Made by a program: the position numbers and the translations under genes | Notes under the pieces: model-generated | The model's database searches: none | What the model saw: only the letters and a program-made list of their open reading frames with translations | Told to the model about the DNA's origin: nothing | Source of the DNA: Arctopsyche grandis | Lineage: Eukaryota; Arthropoda; Insecta; Trichoptera; Hydropsychidae | Assembly: GCF_051622035.1 (NCBI RefSeq) | Contig: NC_135355.1 | Span: 29,854,986-29,918,985, forward strand | Length of the DNA stretch: 64,000 bases | Direction: 5' to 3' | Shown here: positions 48,260-58,616 of the stretch, one piece after another | Position numbering within the stretch: position 1 is the first letter of the stretch | How the letters are laid out: each line of letters opens with the position of its first letter

Positions 48260-51244
48260 TTATAAAGTCCGACTTTTTTTCTCTCGATCGCGTTCTGCCT
48301 GTTCTTTCTCCCGCATGATGCATACTGCAAACGTAGTGCATGCTGTCCACGCCTCTGCACTCTCAAGCATAGCAGGAATCATGTTAGTCGTCGTTAATGA
48401 GTTAACACCGAGTTCATTTTTTAGATTGGTTCTATGTGCGTTCCATGCTGGACAATCGAATGCAGTGTGTTCAGCATCGTCGTTTTCTGCAATGCAGTGA
48501 TGACATCCTGGTGTTGCTCTTTTTCCTATCTTGTGCAGATAGCTTCCGAAGCAGCCATATCCTGTTAAAATCTGAGTTAGGTGAAAGCACAGTTCACCAT
48601 GTTTTCTCCGGCTCCAAACCCTCAGGTCTCTGATGAGTCGATGCGTCCACCGACCCTTAGTTGACGCATCCCATTGAGTCTGCCACAAAGACATAGTTCT
48701 TTCTTTTGAGTCATTTTTTTGCTCCCCTCTGTAGACCGCTTTTCGCTCTTCTGCGAGCAGATCGATGGGTGGTATGGCTGTTATTGCGAGGATGGCTGCT
48801 TCGGATACCGTGCAATATGCAGCAGCAACTTCTAGCGCACTTCTTCGCTGAACTCTTGCTATGTTGAGTCTCGCCTTTTCTGTTATCATTGCATCCGCCC
48901 ATATCGGAGCGCCGTACAACAGAACCGAGTGGACTACTTCATTATAAAGTTTTCTTCTGTTTGTTTTGGGTCCTCCTATGTTGGGCATCAACCTGGCCAA
49001 GTCTTCGGCAACTCCTGCTGCTTTTGCCGCCGCCTTTTCTGTATGTACAGTGAAGCGAAGTTTGTCATCGATCCATACTCCCAGGTATCGGATCGATCTA
49101 TTATATTTCACCTCATGCCCGTCGATGAAGAGTTGCGGCGGTATTAACTTCCTTCGTCTGTTGAAGAACACGACCTCAGTCTTTTGAACTGCTAATTCCA
49201 ATCCAGCGTCCGACAGCCATCTCCTTATTGTTCCGATCGAGTCTTCACAAATAGCTCGCAAGAGTTCTACAGATTTCGCCGCAACTAGCAATGCTACATC
49301 ATCGGCGAAGGCGATTATCTTCGCCTCTGGGCGAAATGGAACACGTATAAGACCATCATACATGACATTCCACAGTGCTGGTCCAAGTACCGAGCCCTGT
49401 GGAACGCCTGCCGTGATCGTTCGCTGTCGTTGAATGCCATTACAGTTGTATTCCAGCTGTCTGTCCGAAAGATAACTTTTGATTATCCGCTCCAAGTATG
49501 CTGGTGTCTCAATTCTTTGGAGCGCTTCAAGGATCAGGTTCCATTTTGCTGAGTTGAATGCATTCTTAATATCAAGTGCAATCATCACGACATGCCCGCT
49601 TGCTTTGACACTTCCCTCCCATGCTTTCTTAACAGTGTCAATGACCTGTTGTATTGCCTCAATTGTCGAGCGCCCCGGGCGGAAGCCAAACTGGTGTGGC
49701 GAAAGTCCCTTCGTAGGATCCTCAAGGTACTTCTGTAGCCGCTGGAGAATCAGTCTCTCCAAAAGCTTGCCGAGTCCGTCCAGCATGCAAAGCGGCCTGT
49801 ATGCAGATGGGCTATTCTGGACCTTGTATCCCTTCGGAATAAGTACCAATCTTTGTCTCTTCCAAGAAGAAGGAAACGTCCCTTCTGTCAGACAAGAGTT
49901 GTAGACTGCAAATAGTAGTGCAGGATCTGAGTCAGCGACCCGTCTGATGATTGCATTTGGGACGCAGTCCGGTCCTGGGGCTTTGTTAGTCTGTAGTCGT
50001 CTGGCAGCCATGTTTAGTTCCTCGTCAGTAAAGATGGGTATTTGTTCGGTTACATCATTGTCCATATTTCTCCTGACGATGACGTCAAAATTTTCCCGGG
50101 TCGAGAAGAGTCCATCAACTATCATCTCCAGATTTGATTGGTTGTTGAGGTAAGGATCATCTATCGATCGCCGAAGTTTCCTCCTCACAATCTTATAAGG
50201 TGTACCCCATGGATCGGCGTTGACAGAGTTACACATCTCTTCCCAGCACTGCGATTTGCTTCTCTTGATTGCGTTGCGCAAAGCCTTTCTAGCCTCTTTA
50301 TACACTTGACGTCGCTCGTCGCAGTCGGGATGTCGTTGCATCCTGCGATGACAAGCTGTGCAGTTCCGTCGGAGTTCTGCTATCCCGTCATTCCACCAGT
50401 ACACTGGGGGTCGACGCACGCCGCTGCCAAGCTTGGGCATTGAGGCGTTGCAAGCAAAGCGGAAAAGGTCGTTGAGCGATTGAGTAACTTCTTCAGCCCC
50501 TCTCCCAGATATACCATTGAAAACAGTCTCTCTCTTGAGCGCTATGGCCCCTTCGAGTGCTGGTGCGTCCAATTTCCTGACTGCCCACCCTTCGAGTACT
50601 TTATTTTTTGTCTTCTTTTGGCAATTTTTTATTGTAAATTTGATGTATAGATGATCGCTGTAAGAATGGGTGTCAAGAACTTCCCAATGTCCAACTCTTC
50701 CCAGTAGCGATTCGTGTACAAATGTAACATCTATAACCGAAGCACTGTTCCCGCGCACGAAGGTGTTAGATCCGGTGTTTATAGCGTGTAGTCGCAGCTG
50801 TGAAGCCATCTCTGAAAGCAATATACCTCTTCTATCCGTGTGTGGAGACCCCCATTCAGGAGCTTTTGCATTAAAGTCACCAGCGACAATCGTAGGTAGA
50901 GGAGAAGCGCTGATGCTATCTCCCAGTCGGGTGAGACCTTCTACGAAGTCGGTGTATATTGAATTCGGGGAAAAATAGCAAGAATATATCCTCACCTTGT
51001 CCATCTCAACCCAAGTCCAGCCGCTTTTGCTACCACTATCTACATCAGTAATATGCAGCAGAGGGGAGAAGGCACATATGGCCGCTCTAGAATCTGCATC
51101 AGAAAACCAGCGAGGTGGGGTATTCCCGCGATACTGCTCAGAAATAAGTGCCAAGTCAGCCCCATTTTCTTCAGCCACCTTATGCATAAGGTCCTGTGCA
51201 ACCCTACAACCGTGGAGATTTATTTGTAGGAATGTTAGGGCCAT
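48260..51244 (-). CDS. R1-clade ORF2: endonuclease-reverse transcriptase
   Basis: This 994-residue protein nicks the target and copies the element RNA at the cut. Residues 1 to about 205 form the APE-type endonuclease. It shows LQINLHGC, ISEQYRG with the catalytic E, AGDFNAKAPEWGS, SVIDVTF and YSDHLYI. Reverse transcriptase follows with AYRPLCMLDGLGKLLERLI, LSPHQFGFRPGRST, IALDIKNAFNSA, GVPQGSVLGPALWN and FADDVALL near residue 648. The C-terminal region has ILTGYGCFGSYL and a CHHC...EHTAFDC zinc knuckle near 915-933. The ATG lies inside the last codons of ORF1; the frames overlap by 10 nt (ATGGCCCTAA). This suggests coupled or reinitiated translation, as in related elements. There is no stop or frameshift, and the length is normal for the clade. 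Confidence 0.95.
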   Translation of the reverse strand: MALTFLQINLHGCRVAQDLMHKVAEENGADLALISEQYRGNTPPRWFSDADSRAAICAFSPLLHITDVDSGSKSGWTWVEMDKVRIYSCYFSPNSIYTDFVEGLTRLGDSISASPLPTIVAGDFNAKAPEWGSPHTDRRGILLSEMASQLRLHAINTGSNTFVRGNSASVIDVTFVHESLLGRVGHWEVLDTHSYSDHLYIKFTIKNCQKKTKNKVLEGWAVRKLDAPALEGAIALKRETVFNGISGRGAEEVTQSLNDLFRFACNASMPKLGSGVRRPPVYWWNDGIAELRRNCTACHRRMQRHPDCDERRQVYKEARKALRNAIKRSKSQCWEEMCNSVNADPWGTPYKIVRRKLRRSIDDPYLNNQSNLEMIVDGLFSTRENFDVIVRRNMDNDVTEQIPIFTDEELNMAARRLQTNKAPGPDCVPNAIIRRVADSDPALLFAVYNSCLTEGTFPSSWKRQRLVLIPKGYKVQNSPSAYRPLCMLDGLGKLLERLILQRLQKYLEDPTKGLSPHQFGFRPGRSTIEAIQQVIDTVKKAWEGSVKASGHVVMIALDIKNAFNSAKWNLILEALQRIETPAYLERIIKSYLSDRQLEYNCNGIQRQRTITAGVPQGSVLGPALWNVMYDGLIRVPFRPEAKIIAFADDVALLVAAKSVELLRAICEDSIGTIRRWLSDAGLELAVQKTEVVFFNRRRKLIPPQLFIDGHEVKYNRSIRYLGVWIDDKLRFTVHTEKAAAKAAGVAEDLARLMPNIGGPKTNRRKLYNEVVHSVLLYGAPIWADAMITEKARLNIARVQRRSALEVAAAYCTVSEAAILAITAIPPIDLLAEERKAVYRGEQKNDSKERTMSLWQTQWDASTKGRWTHRLIRDLRVWSRRKHGELCFHLTQILTGYGCFGSYLHKIGKRATPGCHHCIAENDDAEHTAFDCPAWNAHRTNLKNELGVNSLTTTNMIPAMLESAEAWTACTTFAVCIMREKEQAERDREKKSRTL

Positions 51245-52452
51245 TTAGGTTTATTTGCATTTTTTCTTGCTTCTTGCCTGTATATGGGACATTCCTTTGT
51301 GCCATTGCGGTGTTCAGTGTCGGCTCCTTCTTTGTTTTTGCAGGTCAGACAACATAGTTTGTTCTGGCAGGTAGCTATCTTATGGTTCTCTTCCCCGCAT
51401 CTGAAGCATGTCTCTCGTTGTGGATTGCTGCAAGTCGTCGATCTGTGGCCGAGGCCCTGACACCGATAACACCTCATGACGCTGATTCTTCGGCGCACCC
51501 TACACCTCAGGAATCCTATTTTTACTTTCCCTGCCTGTAGTAGTTGGACTCCAATTTTGGCAGGAAGGCTAACTATTGCTATTTGGGTGCCTCTCGTGCC
51601 AGCTTTTAAGTATCTAACTGTGATATCCTCTTTTTTCAAAGCGCTGTTGTTCTCGCATAATGCAGTAACAATGTCACTTTCTTCTTCGCCTTCCGGGATG
51701 TCGAGGATTGTTATTGTCTCGATTGGTACAAGTCCTCTCGCGGCGTTTGACTTTCCCAGTGCTCCAGCTATTACCCCTGCCAGGTCCGCTGGATCCTTTG
51801 AGCCTCTTGCCAGTTCTATAATGGCGTCGCCTTTGCGCGTCTTGCGGATAGCTGTTAATTCGTATCCAATCTCGTCCGGTTTTACCTCTCGGAGCATTTT
51901 CACCATCTCTGCGTATGTTTTCCCACTTTCTTGAATGCTGATGAGGACAGCATATCTCTTGTAACGTGGCTTCCTTTGTTTTAAAGTTTTTTCCTTCTTC
52001 TTGTCTTTGTCCTTGCAAATACCATTGCCTTGTCGTGTGTGACGTCTGCTTTGAACCAGGTTCCAGTCATCTTCTGTGTGGTCATTCTGAGTGGGCACTG
52101 CGGGTTCAATGATGGCAATTGCCTTTTTTAATCCCATAATTGCGTTTTCCGCGTGTTGTAAACTTTTTCTGACCTTTCTTGTTGATGTAATCTCTTTTTT
52201 GGTAAGATTTAGCTTTCGGGCTCCTTTCTTATTCCGATCAGTGTTTTCTTTTGGAATCGGTTCTGCAGTCTTTCCAGCATTCACAATGTTGTCTGCAGCC
52301 ATTACATTGTTTTGACAACGGCATTCTGTGGTATAGTTCTTTTCTGCCGCTTCTCTCAGTTTATTTGTTAACGACAGCATTATTGAAATACCTTTTTTAA
52401 TTGGTTTGTGGACGTTATCATGATTGCTGATGAAGGTTATGAGCTCATTCAC
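51235..52452 (-). CDS. R1-clade ORF1: Gag-like RNA-binding protein
   Basis: This 405-residue protein probably binds the element RNA and directs it to nuclear target sites. The N-terminal half is rich in lysine and low in complexity (GARKLNLTKKE, DKDKKKEKTLKQRKPRYKR). The middle resembles the RRM-like Gag core of this clade (VLISIQESGKTYAEMVKMLR). The C-terminal part, residues about 324-395, has three CCHC-type knuckles: CYRCQGLGHRSTTC, CFRCGEENHKIATC, and a third with widened spacing beginning CLTCKNKEGADTEH. It overlaps ORF2 by 10 nt. The start at 52452 is the first in-frame ATG after an AT-rich leader. Confidence 0.92.
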   Translation of the reverse strand: MNELITFISNHDNVHKPIKKGISIMLSLTNKLREAAEKNYTTECRCQNNVMAADNIVNAGKTAEPIPKENTDRNKKGARKLNLTKKEITSTRKVRKSLQHAENAIMGLKKAIAIIEPAVPTQNDHTEDDWNLVQSRRHTRQGNGICKDKDKKKEKTLKQRKPRYKRYAVLISIQESGKTYAEMVKMLREVKPDEIGYELTAIRKTRKGDAIIELARGSKDPADLAGVIAGALGKSNAARGLVPIETITILDIPEGEEESDIVTALCENNSALKKEDITVRYLKAGTRGTQIAIVSLPAKIGVQLLQAGKVKIGFLRCRVRRRISVMRCYRCQGLGHRSTTCSNPQRETCFRCGEENHKIATCQNKLCCLTCKNKEGADTEHRNGTKECPIYRQEARKNANKPKWP

Positions 52453-53679
52453 AAGAGTTTCTATACTATTTATTATTTCATTTAATTAACTATTCTCCAT
52501 TGTGATTCCCACGAGTAGCTAGGGAAATAAAAGTCCGTCCGATCAGAGCCCCGCATAGTCGGATAAGCCTGATACTCCGAAGGGTCGGCTGGTACTCCGG
52601 AGGCTCGTTTGCGACCGTACTGTTTAACGTCTCTACGGCCACGCATCCGTTGGCACGATTGCATCCACCGTGGATTAAGACGTGCTCCTTGTCCGGGACC
52701 ACTACATCGCCGTAGCAGTTGACTACTGGAGTCGTTCCCCAATCCGCAACCCGGGGACCCGTGCGGTTGTATGGAGCACTACCTCCGGACACCGCCGATA
52801 AGCGTGCACGCCCCCGATACCCCCAAATTCACGTGTATTTAATGATATCAAATGATAAACACTCCTTGGGGACAATATAAACCACAACAACAGCGGAAAT
52901 ATCAATGTATGTGTATAGAGAAGAAAAAAAAAAACAAACAAAAAAAAATAAATAAATAAAAATAAAATAGTGGGTGCTAGAATTGGACACCCAGGTTGTT
53001 CATTCATTCATCTATCTATCCTTCCCCCTTCTTCCACTTATCTTTCCCTTGTTTCTCTTTCTTCCGTCTCCTTCATTCTATTTTCACTTTAAATAAAGTG
53101 GAAACCGAATGAAAATTTGAAAATTGTAATTATTTAAATAACAGAAATAGATTGAAATTAATCAGAAACAAATTTTAAATTTGCCACTCACTAGGTGCAT
53201 ATTTAATTCAAAATAAAAGCGAGAAGCGATAAGAAATAACAGCGCATATCAAACTGCATTTAATTGAAATCGGACCACAATTGAAATGAAATCAACTGAA
53301 TTCAAAATCAGACAGCGGTGAGCGATAACAGCGCATGAATTAAATTAAATTAAATTAAATTGTAGGAATTAAAGTTTGGCATTCTCTGTGCGTTATAATT
53401 CATTAATGCAAATGTGATTTAAATTAAATATGAATTGAATCGAAACAATGTGACAATAAAAGTACATCAATAAAGTACCTGATGCAATTATTGTTTTCGC
53501 TGTATATGTACATGTACAAAAAAAATAAAAATATGTGCGCTCATTATACATGTGAATAAACAGAGCAGTGCAGTAAAATTTGCTACTTATCGGATTCAGT
53601 TGTCCCAAAGAGCGCCAGAAATTAACACGCGAACAGAGCTGCACCGCGAAGCACGCCCGCCCACGACGACACCGGCCGC
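52453..53679 (-). other. 5' leader of the R1-clade element
   Basis: This is 1.2 kb between the 5' end of the element and ORF1. The first 60 bases (minus strand) are very G+C rich, beginning GCGGCCGGTGTCGTCG. An AT-rich part follows, with AAATT tandem units (53338-53361) and two copies of a GCGATAA...ACAGCGCAT motif. The part nearest ORF1 is G+C rich again. It contains a 100-codon open frame at 52490-52792 (MSGGSAPYNRTG to RGNHNGE) that ends 37 bases upstream of the ORF1 start. I do not recognise that frame; it may be a conserved untranslated region rather than a protein. Confidence 0.7.
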
Positions 53680-56600
53680 AGGTTAGGTTGGGTTAGGTTT
53701 GGTGAGGTTAGCGAGTTTTGTGTAAATCTTACAATCTCGAATTCTTTGATTTCGGAGATGCTTGGGTTAGGTAGAGTAAGGTTTGGTGAGGTTAGCGAGT
53801 TTTGTGTAATACATTCTCGAATTATTTGATTTCGGTGATGGCTAGGTTAGGTTGGGTTAGGTTTGGTGAGGTTAGCGAGTTTTGTGTAAATCTTACAATC
53901 TCGAATTCTTTGATTTCGGAGATGGTTGGGTTAGGTAGGGTAGGGTTTGGTGAGGTTAGTGAGTTTTGTGGTAATCTTACAATCTGGAATTCATTGCATT
54001 CGGTGTTGTTTAGGTAAGGTTGGTTTAGGTTATGTGAGGTAAGCGAGTTTTTTGTAAATTTTACAATCTCGAATTCTTTGATTTCGGTGATCGCTAGGTT
54101 AGTTTGGGTTCGGTTTGGTGAGGTTAGCGAGTTTTGTGTAAATCTTACAATCTCGAATTCTTTGATTTCGGAGATGGTTGGATTAGGTAGGGTAGGGTTT
54201 GGTGAGGTTAGTGAGTTTTGTGGTAATCTTACAATCTGGAATTCATTGAATTCGGTGTTGTTTAGGTAAGGTTGGGTTAGGTTATGTGAGGTAAGCGAGT
54301 TTTTTGTAAATTTTACAATCTCGAATTCTTTGATTTCGGTGATGGTTAGGTTAGGTGGGCTTAGGTTTCGTGAAGTTAGCGAGTTTTGTGTATTACTGAC
54401 AATCTCGAATTCTTTGATTTCGGTGATGGCTAGGTTAGGTTTGGTTAGGTTTGATGAGGTTAGCACATTTTGTGTATATTTTTGCAATGTCGAATTATTT
54501 GATTCTTGTGGTGGTTAGGTTAGGTTGACTTAGGTTTCGTGAGGTTAGCGAGTTTTGTGTGTATCTTACAATCTCGAATTCTTTGATTTCGGTGATGGTT
54601 AGGTTAGGTTGGGTTTGGTTTCGTGAGGTTAGCTAGTTTTGTGTATAACTGACAATCTCGAATTCTTTGATTTCGGTGATGGCTAGGTTAGGTTGGGTTT
54701 GGTTTGGTGAGGTTAGCGAGTTTTGTGTTTAACTTACAATCTCGAATTCTTTGATTTCGGTGATGGTTAGATTAGGTTTTGTTAGGTTTGGTGAGGTTAG
54801 CACGTTTTGTGTATATTTTTGCAATGTCGAATTCTTTGATTTTGGTGATGGTTAGGTTAGGTTGGGTTAGGTTTGGTGAGGTTAGCACGTTTTGTGTAAA
54901 TCTTACAATCTCGAATTCTTTGATTTCGGAGATGGTTGGGTTAGGTAGGGTAAGGTTTGGTGAGGTTAGCGAGTTTTGTGTAATACAATCTCGAATTCTT
55001 TGATTTCGGTGATCGCTAGGTTAGGTTGGGTTAGGTTTGGTGAGGTTAGCGAGTTTTGTGTAAATCTTACAATCTCGAATTCTTTGGTTTCGGAGATGGC
55101 TAGGTTAGGTTGGGTTAGGTTTGGTGAGGTAAGCGAGTTTTGTGTAAATCTTACAATCTCGAATTCTTTGGTTTCGGAGATGGCTAGGTTAGGTTGGGTT
55201 AGGTTTGGTGAGGTAAGCGAGTTTTGTGTAAATCTTACAATCTCGTATTCTTTGATTTCGGTGATAGTTAGGTTAGGTTGGGTTAGGTTTGGTGAGATTA
55301 GCACGTTTTGTGTATATTTTTGCAATGTCGAATTCTTTGATTTCGGTGATGGTTAGGTTAGGTTGGGTTAGGTTTCGTGAGATTAGCACGTTTTGTGTAT
55401 ATTTTTGCAATGTCGAATTCTTTGATTTCGGTGATGGTTCGGTTAGGTTGGGTTAAGTTTCGTGAGTTTTGTGAAAATCTTACAATCTCGAATTCTTTGA
55501 TTTCGGTGATTGTTAGGTTAGGTTGGGTTAGGTTTGGTGAGGTTAGCACGTTTTGTGTATATTTTTGTAATGTCGAATCTATTGATTTCGGTGATGGTAA
55601 GGTTAGGTTGGGTTGGGTTTGGTTAGGCTAGCGAGTTTTGTGTATAATTTACAATCTCGATTTCTTTGATATCGGTTATGGTTAGGTTAGGTTGGGATAG
55701 GTTTCGTGAGGTAAGCGAATTTTGTGTAAATCTTACAATCTCGAATTCTTTGATTTCAGTGATGGTTAGGTTAAGTTGGGTTAGGTTTGGTGAGGTTAGC
55801 ACGTTTTGTGTATATTTTTGCAATGTCGAATTCTTTGATTTTGGTGATGGTTAGGTTAGGTGGGCTTAGGTTTCGTGAGGTTAGCGAGTTTTGTGTATAA
55901 CTGACAATCTCGAATTCTTTGATTTCGGTGATGGCTAGGTTAGGTTTGGTTAGGTTTGATGAGGTTAGCACATTTTGTGTATATTTTTGCAATGTCGAAT
56001 TCTTTGATTCTTGTGATGGTTAGGTTAGGTTGACTTAGGTTTCGTGAAGTTAGCGAGTTTTGTGTATAACTTACAATCTCGAATTCTTTGATTTCGTTGA
56101 TGGTTAGGTTAGGTTGGGTTATGTTTCGTGAGTTTTGTGAAAATCTTACAATCTCGAATTCTCTGATTTCAGTGATGGTTAGGTTAGGTTGGGTTAGGTT
56201 TCGTGAGGTTAGCGAGTTTTGTGTAAATCTTACAATCTCGATTTCTTTGATTTCGGAGATGGTTGGGTTAGGTAGGGTAGGGTTTGGTGAGGTTTGTGAG
56301 TTTTGTGGTGATCTTACAATCTGGAATTCATTGAATTCGGTGTTGTTTAGGTAAGGTTGGGTTAGGTTATGTGAGGTAAGCGAGTTTTTTGTAAATTTTA
56401 CAATCTCGAATTCTTTGATTTCGGTGATGGCTAGGTTAGGTTGGGTTAGGTTTGGTGAGGTTAGCGAGTTTTGTGTTTAACTTACAATCTCGAATTCTTT
56501 GATTTCGGTGATGGTTAGGTTAGGTTTGGTGAGGTTAGCACGTTTTGTGTATATTTTTGCAATATCGAATTCTTTGATTTCGGTGATGCGTAGGTTAGGT

Positions 56601-57412
56601 TGGTTTAGGTTTCGTGAAGTTAGCGATTTTTTGTAAATCTTACAATCTCGAATTCTTTGATTTCGGTGCTGGGTAGGTTAGGTTGGTTTAGATTTCGTGA
56701 GGTTAGCACGTTTTGTGAATAACTTACAATCTGGAATTCTTTGATTTCGGTGCTGGTTAGATTAGGTTGGGTTAGGTTTGGTGAGTTTTGTGAAAATCTT
56801 ACAATCTCGAATTCTTTGATTTCGGTGATGGTTAGGTTAAGTTGGGTTAGGTTTGGTGAGGTTAGCACGTTTTGTGTATATTTTTGCAATGTCGAATTCT
56901 TTGATTTTGGTGATGGTTAGGTTAGGTTGGGTTAGGTTTCGTGAGGTTAGCGAGTTTTGTGTATATCTTACAATCTCGAATTCTTTGATTTCGGTGATGG
57001 TTAGGTTAGGTTTGGTGAGGTTAGCACGTTTTGTGTATATTTTTGCAATATCGAATTCTTTGATTTCGGTGATGCGTAGGTTAGGTTGGTTTAGGTTTCG
57101 TGAAGTTAGCGATTTTTTGTAAATCTTACAATCTCGAATTCTTTGATTTCGGTGCTGGGTAGGTTAGGTTGGTTTAGATTTCGTGAGGTTAGCACGTTTT
57201 GTGAATAACTTACAATCTGGAATTCTTTGATTTCGGTGCTGGTTAGATTAGGTTGGGTTAGGTTTGGTGAGTTTTGTGAAAATCTTACAATCTCGAATTC
57301 TGTGATTTCGGTGATGGCTAGGTTAGGTTGGGTTAGGTATCGTGAAGTTAGCGAGTTTTGTGTATAACTTACAATCTCGAATTCTTTGATTTCTGTGATG
57401 GTTAGGTTAGGT
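53680..57412 (+). repeat. TTAGG-derived 84 bp satellite, right segment
   Basis: The array resumes with the R1-clade target duplication and ends abruptly at GTTAGGTTAGG before TCTATTAAAA. It has the same orientation as the main array, but monomers here are more mixed and divergent. Short local duplications are present. Two consecutive, nearly identical 84 bp monomers with GGTTTCGGAGATGGC lie at about 55080-55240. A block of about 56512-56830 recurs at about 56998-57316 with an offset of 486 bp. Confidence 0.95.
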
Positions 57413-57705
57413 CTATTAAAAAATAGAGATTTAATAAATATACAAGACCCTGAAGACCCTATATCTAAACCCTCGCAACAATTCGTTGTTTTGGGCGATC
57501 CATCAATGGCTGCCGAGTGTTGGTTCCACAATTTTTCCCACCTGACGAAGTGAATACAATTTTTTCGATGCTTCATGGGGATTTTCCAGACAAGGCCATT
57601 TATCAAAATGTCGCGACATATTTTTTTACGACCTATATTGGAGGCATTGGGGGACGAACTCCACCATTCCCTATAGAATTGTACCAATTCTACCAATTAT
57701 CATAG
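57413..57705 (+). pseudogene. Possible MULE-type transposase fragment at the array edge
   Basis: Right at the satellite boundary the plus strand encodes a truncated protein-like stretch. A first frame (LINIQDPEDPISKPSQQF) shifts into a second with DEVNTIFSMLHGDFPDKAIY, VATYFFTTYIGGIGGR and TPPFPIELYQFY, then a stop. The spacing of YF...TYIG and PPFPIELY resembles the segment of insect MULE/FLYWCH-type transposases that precedes their HRTNN box, but that box is missing. I infer a frameshifted relic. It could also be an unrelated exon fragment. Confidence 0.3.
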
Positions 57706-58616
57706 ATATTACATTAGAACCACGATTTTCCGTTTTCAACACATTATACATAAATATATTCTTGAATATATATTATTTGGTTTGATTTTTAAATGCTTTT
57801 TATTATTACGAAATTATGTTCACAATACATCTTATATCTACATATTTTAATAGCTACTGATCTACTGATCATTTTCTATTTTGCAATTTTATTTTATTTG
57901 GTTAGTAATCATAGTATTATATTATTCTAATGTTAATACACAGCATAATAGGAGAAAGAGCCCAAAAACCTATTTACAATTGAATATATATTATAATATA
58001 TAGATGACATATAGAAAATGTTTTACAATGTAACAAAGATAAACAAATAATGTTACCGACGATTTATTTATGTAGATGAGATGTAACAAGTTCATTATAA
58101 AATGACGAATTCACTTTTAGATACCGTCCATATTTAAGATGAAGCCGATGGCATAATCATCGCTCTTGTACAAAACATGCAGAATGAATCTCCGGCAACG
58201 TCCCATTGGCTCCGAAGCTGAGAAAACAAAACGACCTTCTTTTTTACATATAATTACTATTGTAACAAGTGAACATAAATAAAGGATCCTCTTACTAACA
58301 CAATCAGTGTTTTCGTTCACCTCCCCGCGGTACATTTACCGCGGTGAATTAAGATTAAATTTTGATTTGACATTCGAACTGTCAAAGTGAAATGAACGCA
58401 AAAGCGATTGCCAACCTTCTCGGATGCGAGCGATGCGAACGTCAGATGGGCTGACAGATACCCGCGAACTCCTCGCGAAGACCACAAACAACGGCCACGG
58501 CCACGGCCACGAGGGCCTTTGGCTCGAACATATTTCTAGTCGATAATAATAAAACTTTCGTAAATAAAAAGTATTTGAGAATATTTTTGTTTGTGTGACC
58601 AATTTTAAATTTTTGG
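57706..58616. other. AT-rich intergenic DNA with small palindromes
   Basis: No convincing gene is seen. A 20-base palindrome with a 4-base loop lies at 58325-58344 (CCGCGGTA and TACCGCGG). A second inverted repeat lies at about 58371-58391 (TTTGACA and TGTCAAA). A short GGCCAC repeat sits near 58491-58510. Small open frames on the minus strand here have no recognisable domain. Confidence 0.6.

Larger units (their letters stand above)
48066..53679 (-). mobile_element. R1-clade non-LTR retrotransposon inserted in TTAGG-type satellite
   Basis: This is a 5.6 kb element on the minus strand with two overlapping open frames, a 1.2 kb 5' leader, a short 3' untranslated region and a poly(A) tail of about 26-28 bases. 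An 8-10 bp target duplication made of the telomere-like motif flanks it. Domain order is Gag with three zinc knuckles, apurinic-type endonuclease, reverse transcriptase, and a C-terminal HHCC knuckle. The ILTGYGCFGSYL motif and the preserved 5' end are typical of the R1 clade. That clade contains 28S-specific R1 and the telomere-specific TRAS and SART families. Both ORFs are uninterrupted, so the copy may be young or active. I infer a sequence-specific element but cannot name its family. Confidence 0.9.

Noticed and set aside
48315-52315. Several plus-strand frames inside the R1-clade element
   Set aside because: They lie opposite ORF1 and ORF2 and show no domains.
1-57412. CRISPR-like array of repeats and spacers
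   Set aside because: Repeats and spacers vary together as one tandem monomer and the genome is eukaryotic. There are no unique spacers or cas genes.
1-57412. True terminal telomere
   Set aside because: The repeat is not a pure pentamer array, unique genes follow on the right, and orientation flips occur. At most it is interstitial or subtelomeric.
57106-57696. 196-codon minus-strand frame at the array edge
   Set aside because: Its second half is satellite translation and its first half is opposite the possible transposase relic. There is no recognised domain.
58117-58602. Two small minus-strand frames (72 and 88 codons)
   Set aside because: There is no recognisable domain or start context. 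The first lies in AT-rich DNA and the second crosses a GGCCAC repeat.
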